NCBI RefSeq assembly: GCF_000317305.3 | Contig: NC_023036.2 | Span: 4,030,001-4,094,000, forward strand | Direction of reading: 5' to 3' | From: Mycolicibacterium neoaurum VKM Ac-1815D | GTDB lineage: Bacteria > Actinomycetota > Actinomycetes > Mycobacteriales > Mycobacteriaceae | Length of the DNA: 64,000 bases | In this document: one piece after another, positions 62,860 to 64,000 of the stretch | How the letters are laid out: each line of letters begins with the position of its first letter | Position numbering within the stretch: the first letter of the stretch is position 1 | Translations under genes and position numbers: made by a program | Notes under the pieces: model-generated | What the model saw: only the letters and a program-made list of their open reading frames with translations | What the model was told of the DNA's origin: nothing | The model's database searches: none

Positions 62860-63291
62860 TCAGCCGTCCAGCTTGGCGGCGAGCTCGGGGCACTCGTACT
62901 TCACAGCCACCGTGACGATCGTCGTCAGCGCATCCGGCCGCAGCTGACTGCCCATCTGGATCAGTACATCGACCACGTCCTGGACGGAATCGTTGAAACG
63001 GCTCTCGCCCATGATGCAAGCCAGCGACAGCTGGTCGGCAATCGCATCATCCGGCCCGTCGATACCGGCGGCGCGCACCTCGTCCAGGGCCTGCTGCGAG
63101 ACACCGGGCGTCGGGCTGCCGGTGCTGGGTGTTCTGGTTGACGGCGTCTTCGTGGTGGTCCGCTTCGGCGTGCTCGTGGTGTAGGGCGCGACGTCATCCG
63201 GTGCCGTCGCCACCCCGGTGGTGCTGCCACCGCACCCGGCGATCAGGACCGCCCCGGCCACCCCGCACGCCGCAACCGCTGTCTTGCCCAT
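62860..63291 (-). CDS. DUF732-type lipoprotein
   Basis: The 143-residue product starts at an ATG at 63291. A lipoprotein signal ends at LIAGC (Cys20), followed by a Thr/Pro/Ser-rich linker (TPKRTTTKTPSTRTP). The C-terminal DUF732-like domain has paired Cys (SLACIMGESRF, VKYECPELAAKL). DUF732 proteins are common exported mycobacterial proteins of unknown function. It converges on the element's attR. Confidence 0.85.
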   Translation of the reverse strand: MGKTAVAACGVAGAVLIAGCGGSTTGVATAPDDVAPYTTSTPKRTTTKTPSTRTPSTGSPTPGVSQQALDEVRAAGIDGPDDAIADQLSLACIMGESRFNDSVQDVVDVLIQMGSQLRPDALTTIVTVAVKYECPELAAKLDG

Positions 63292-63517
63292 GTTGCCTCC
63301 CCCGCCCCGCCCCCGCAGTGCGGCTACCACCGTATCGCCGCCGTGAGCGGTCGGCCGCCGTCATGCGCAAGATGCTTGTCGCGGAACGGTTGTCGAGACG
63401 TCGGCCGTAAGCCGATCGTCACCGAACCGCGACGCAACGGCCGCGCGGTCGTCACCTGGGCCATCGGCGCAGGACGTACGGTGGCCGGAGTCATCGGATG
63501 CGACTGGAGGTCGAGCT

Positions 63518-64000
63518 GTGCACCGCTCCCCCGTCGTGTCACCCACCGTGTCCGTGAACGGCATCTGCGTCCAGGATTTCACCGGCGTGCGCGATGCCTT
63601 CGAACGGAACTTCAGCGAGCGCGGTGACATCGGTGCCGCGGTCGCGGTCTGGGTCGACGGCGATCTGGTGGTCAACCTCTGGGGTGGCAGCGCCGACGCG
63701 GCGGGGACGCGGCCCTGGCGGTCCGACACGTTGGCCAGCATCTACTCCGGGTCCAAGGGTCTGACGAGTACCTGCATCCACCTGCTGGCCGACCGCGGCG
63801 AGCTCGACCTGGACGCGCCGGTCGCCCGGTACTGGCCGGAGTTCGGCCAGGCCGGCAAGGAGAACATCACCGTCGCGATGGTGCTGGCCCACCGGTCCGG
63901 GGTGATCGGGCCGCGGCATCGGCTGCGTCCGGAACAGACGCTCGACTGGGACGGCGTGTGCGCGCGGATCGCCGGGTCGCCACCGTGGTGGGAACCGGGT
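63518..64000 (+). CDS. lipP: Class C beta-lactamase-fold esterase (LipP-like), 5' part
   Basis: The gene starts at a GTG at 63518, seven bases after GGAGG, and runs off the window with 161 residues visible. IYSGSKGLTST contains the SXXK motif with the catalytic Ser and Lys. WVDGDLVVNLWGG and MVLAHRSGV are typical of the EstB/LipP group. M. tuberculosis lipP (Rv2463) follows tig at the same place, which supports the name. It likely hydrolyses short-chain esters. Confidence 0.87.
   Translation, partial: MHRSPVVSPTVSVNGICVQDFTGVRDAFERNFSERGDIGAAVAVWVDGDLVVNLWGGSADAAGTRPWRSDTLASIYSGSKGLTSTCIHLLADRGELDLDAPVARYWPEFGQAGKENITVAMVLAHRSGVIGPRHRLRPEQTLDWDGVCARIAGSPPWWEPG

Overview
The window is high-GC actinobacterial DNA, most likely from a rapidly growing Mycobacterium (Mycolicibacterium). 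Support comes from a gene order shared with the M. tuberculosis Rv2447c-Rv2463 region: folC, valS, an enoyl-reductase-family gene, rpfE-like genes, mobA, korB, korA, clpX, clpP2, clpP1, tig and lipP. A 13E12-type HNH protein, a DUF732 lipoprotein and many GTG/TTG starts also fit. This backbone is broken by several blocks of accessory metabolism, one insertion sequence and one integrated phage-like element.

Left part (1-19 kb). A tight minus-strand group holds an S9 peptidase, the enoyl-reductase-family gene, valS and folC. Next come a frameshifted remnant, an ammonium transporter with a tiny membrane protein, and a three-gene secondary-amine N-demethylase operon, all related to nitrogen scavenging. 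A FAD monooxygenase, two tandem rpf genes, a 1-kb gene-free stretch and the korA-korB-mobA operon follow.

Middle (19-35 kb). This is a myo-inositol or related polyol locus. A LacI regulator and PfkB kinase diverge from an iolG-like/iolE-like pair. A GntR regulator sits between a sugar ABC importer (ATPase, permease, lipoprotein) and the iolC-iolJ-iolB-iolD operon. A nearly identical 23-bp site overlaps the -35 region of both the importer and the iolC promoters, which points to one local regulator. A type III glutamine synthetase follows.

35-47 kb. An ISL3-family insertion sequence lies in the leader of a 13E12/HNH gene. Beyond it are a LysR regulator with an operator-like dyad, fdhF-fdhD, clpX, a secreted Gly-Pro-Val repeat protein, clpP1-clpP2, tig, tRNA-Pro and tRNA-Gly.

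47.2-62.8 kb. A 15.5-kb element is integrated in the 3' half of tRNA-Gly(TCC), bounded by identical 39-bp att cores. It encodes an integrase, repressor, excisionase, a second tyrosine recombinase, a Rep-like protein with internal iterons, a degenerate prohead-protease paralogue, a prohead protease, a major capsid protein, a 1179-aa tape-measure-like protein, a possible small terminase, HicAB and a membrane protein. No portal, large terminase, tail tube or lysis gene was recognised. The layout resembles the phiRv1/phiRv2 class and capsid-encoding satellites, so this is the best candidate for an unusual system here. After attR the chromosome resumes with the displaced tRNA terminator, a DUF732 lipoprotein and the start of lipP.
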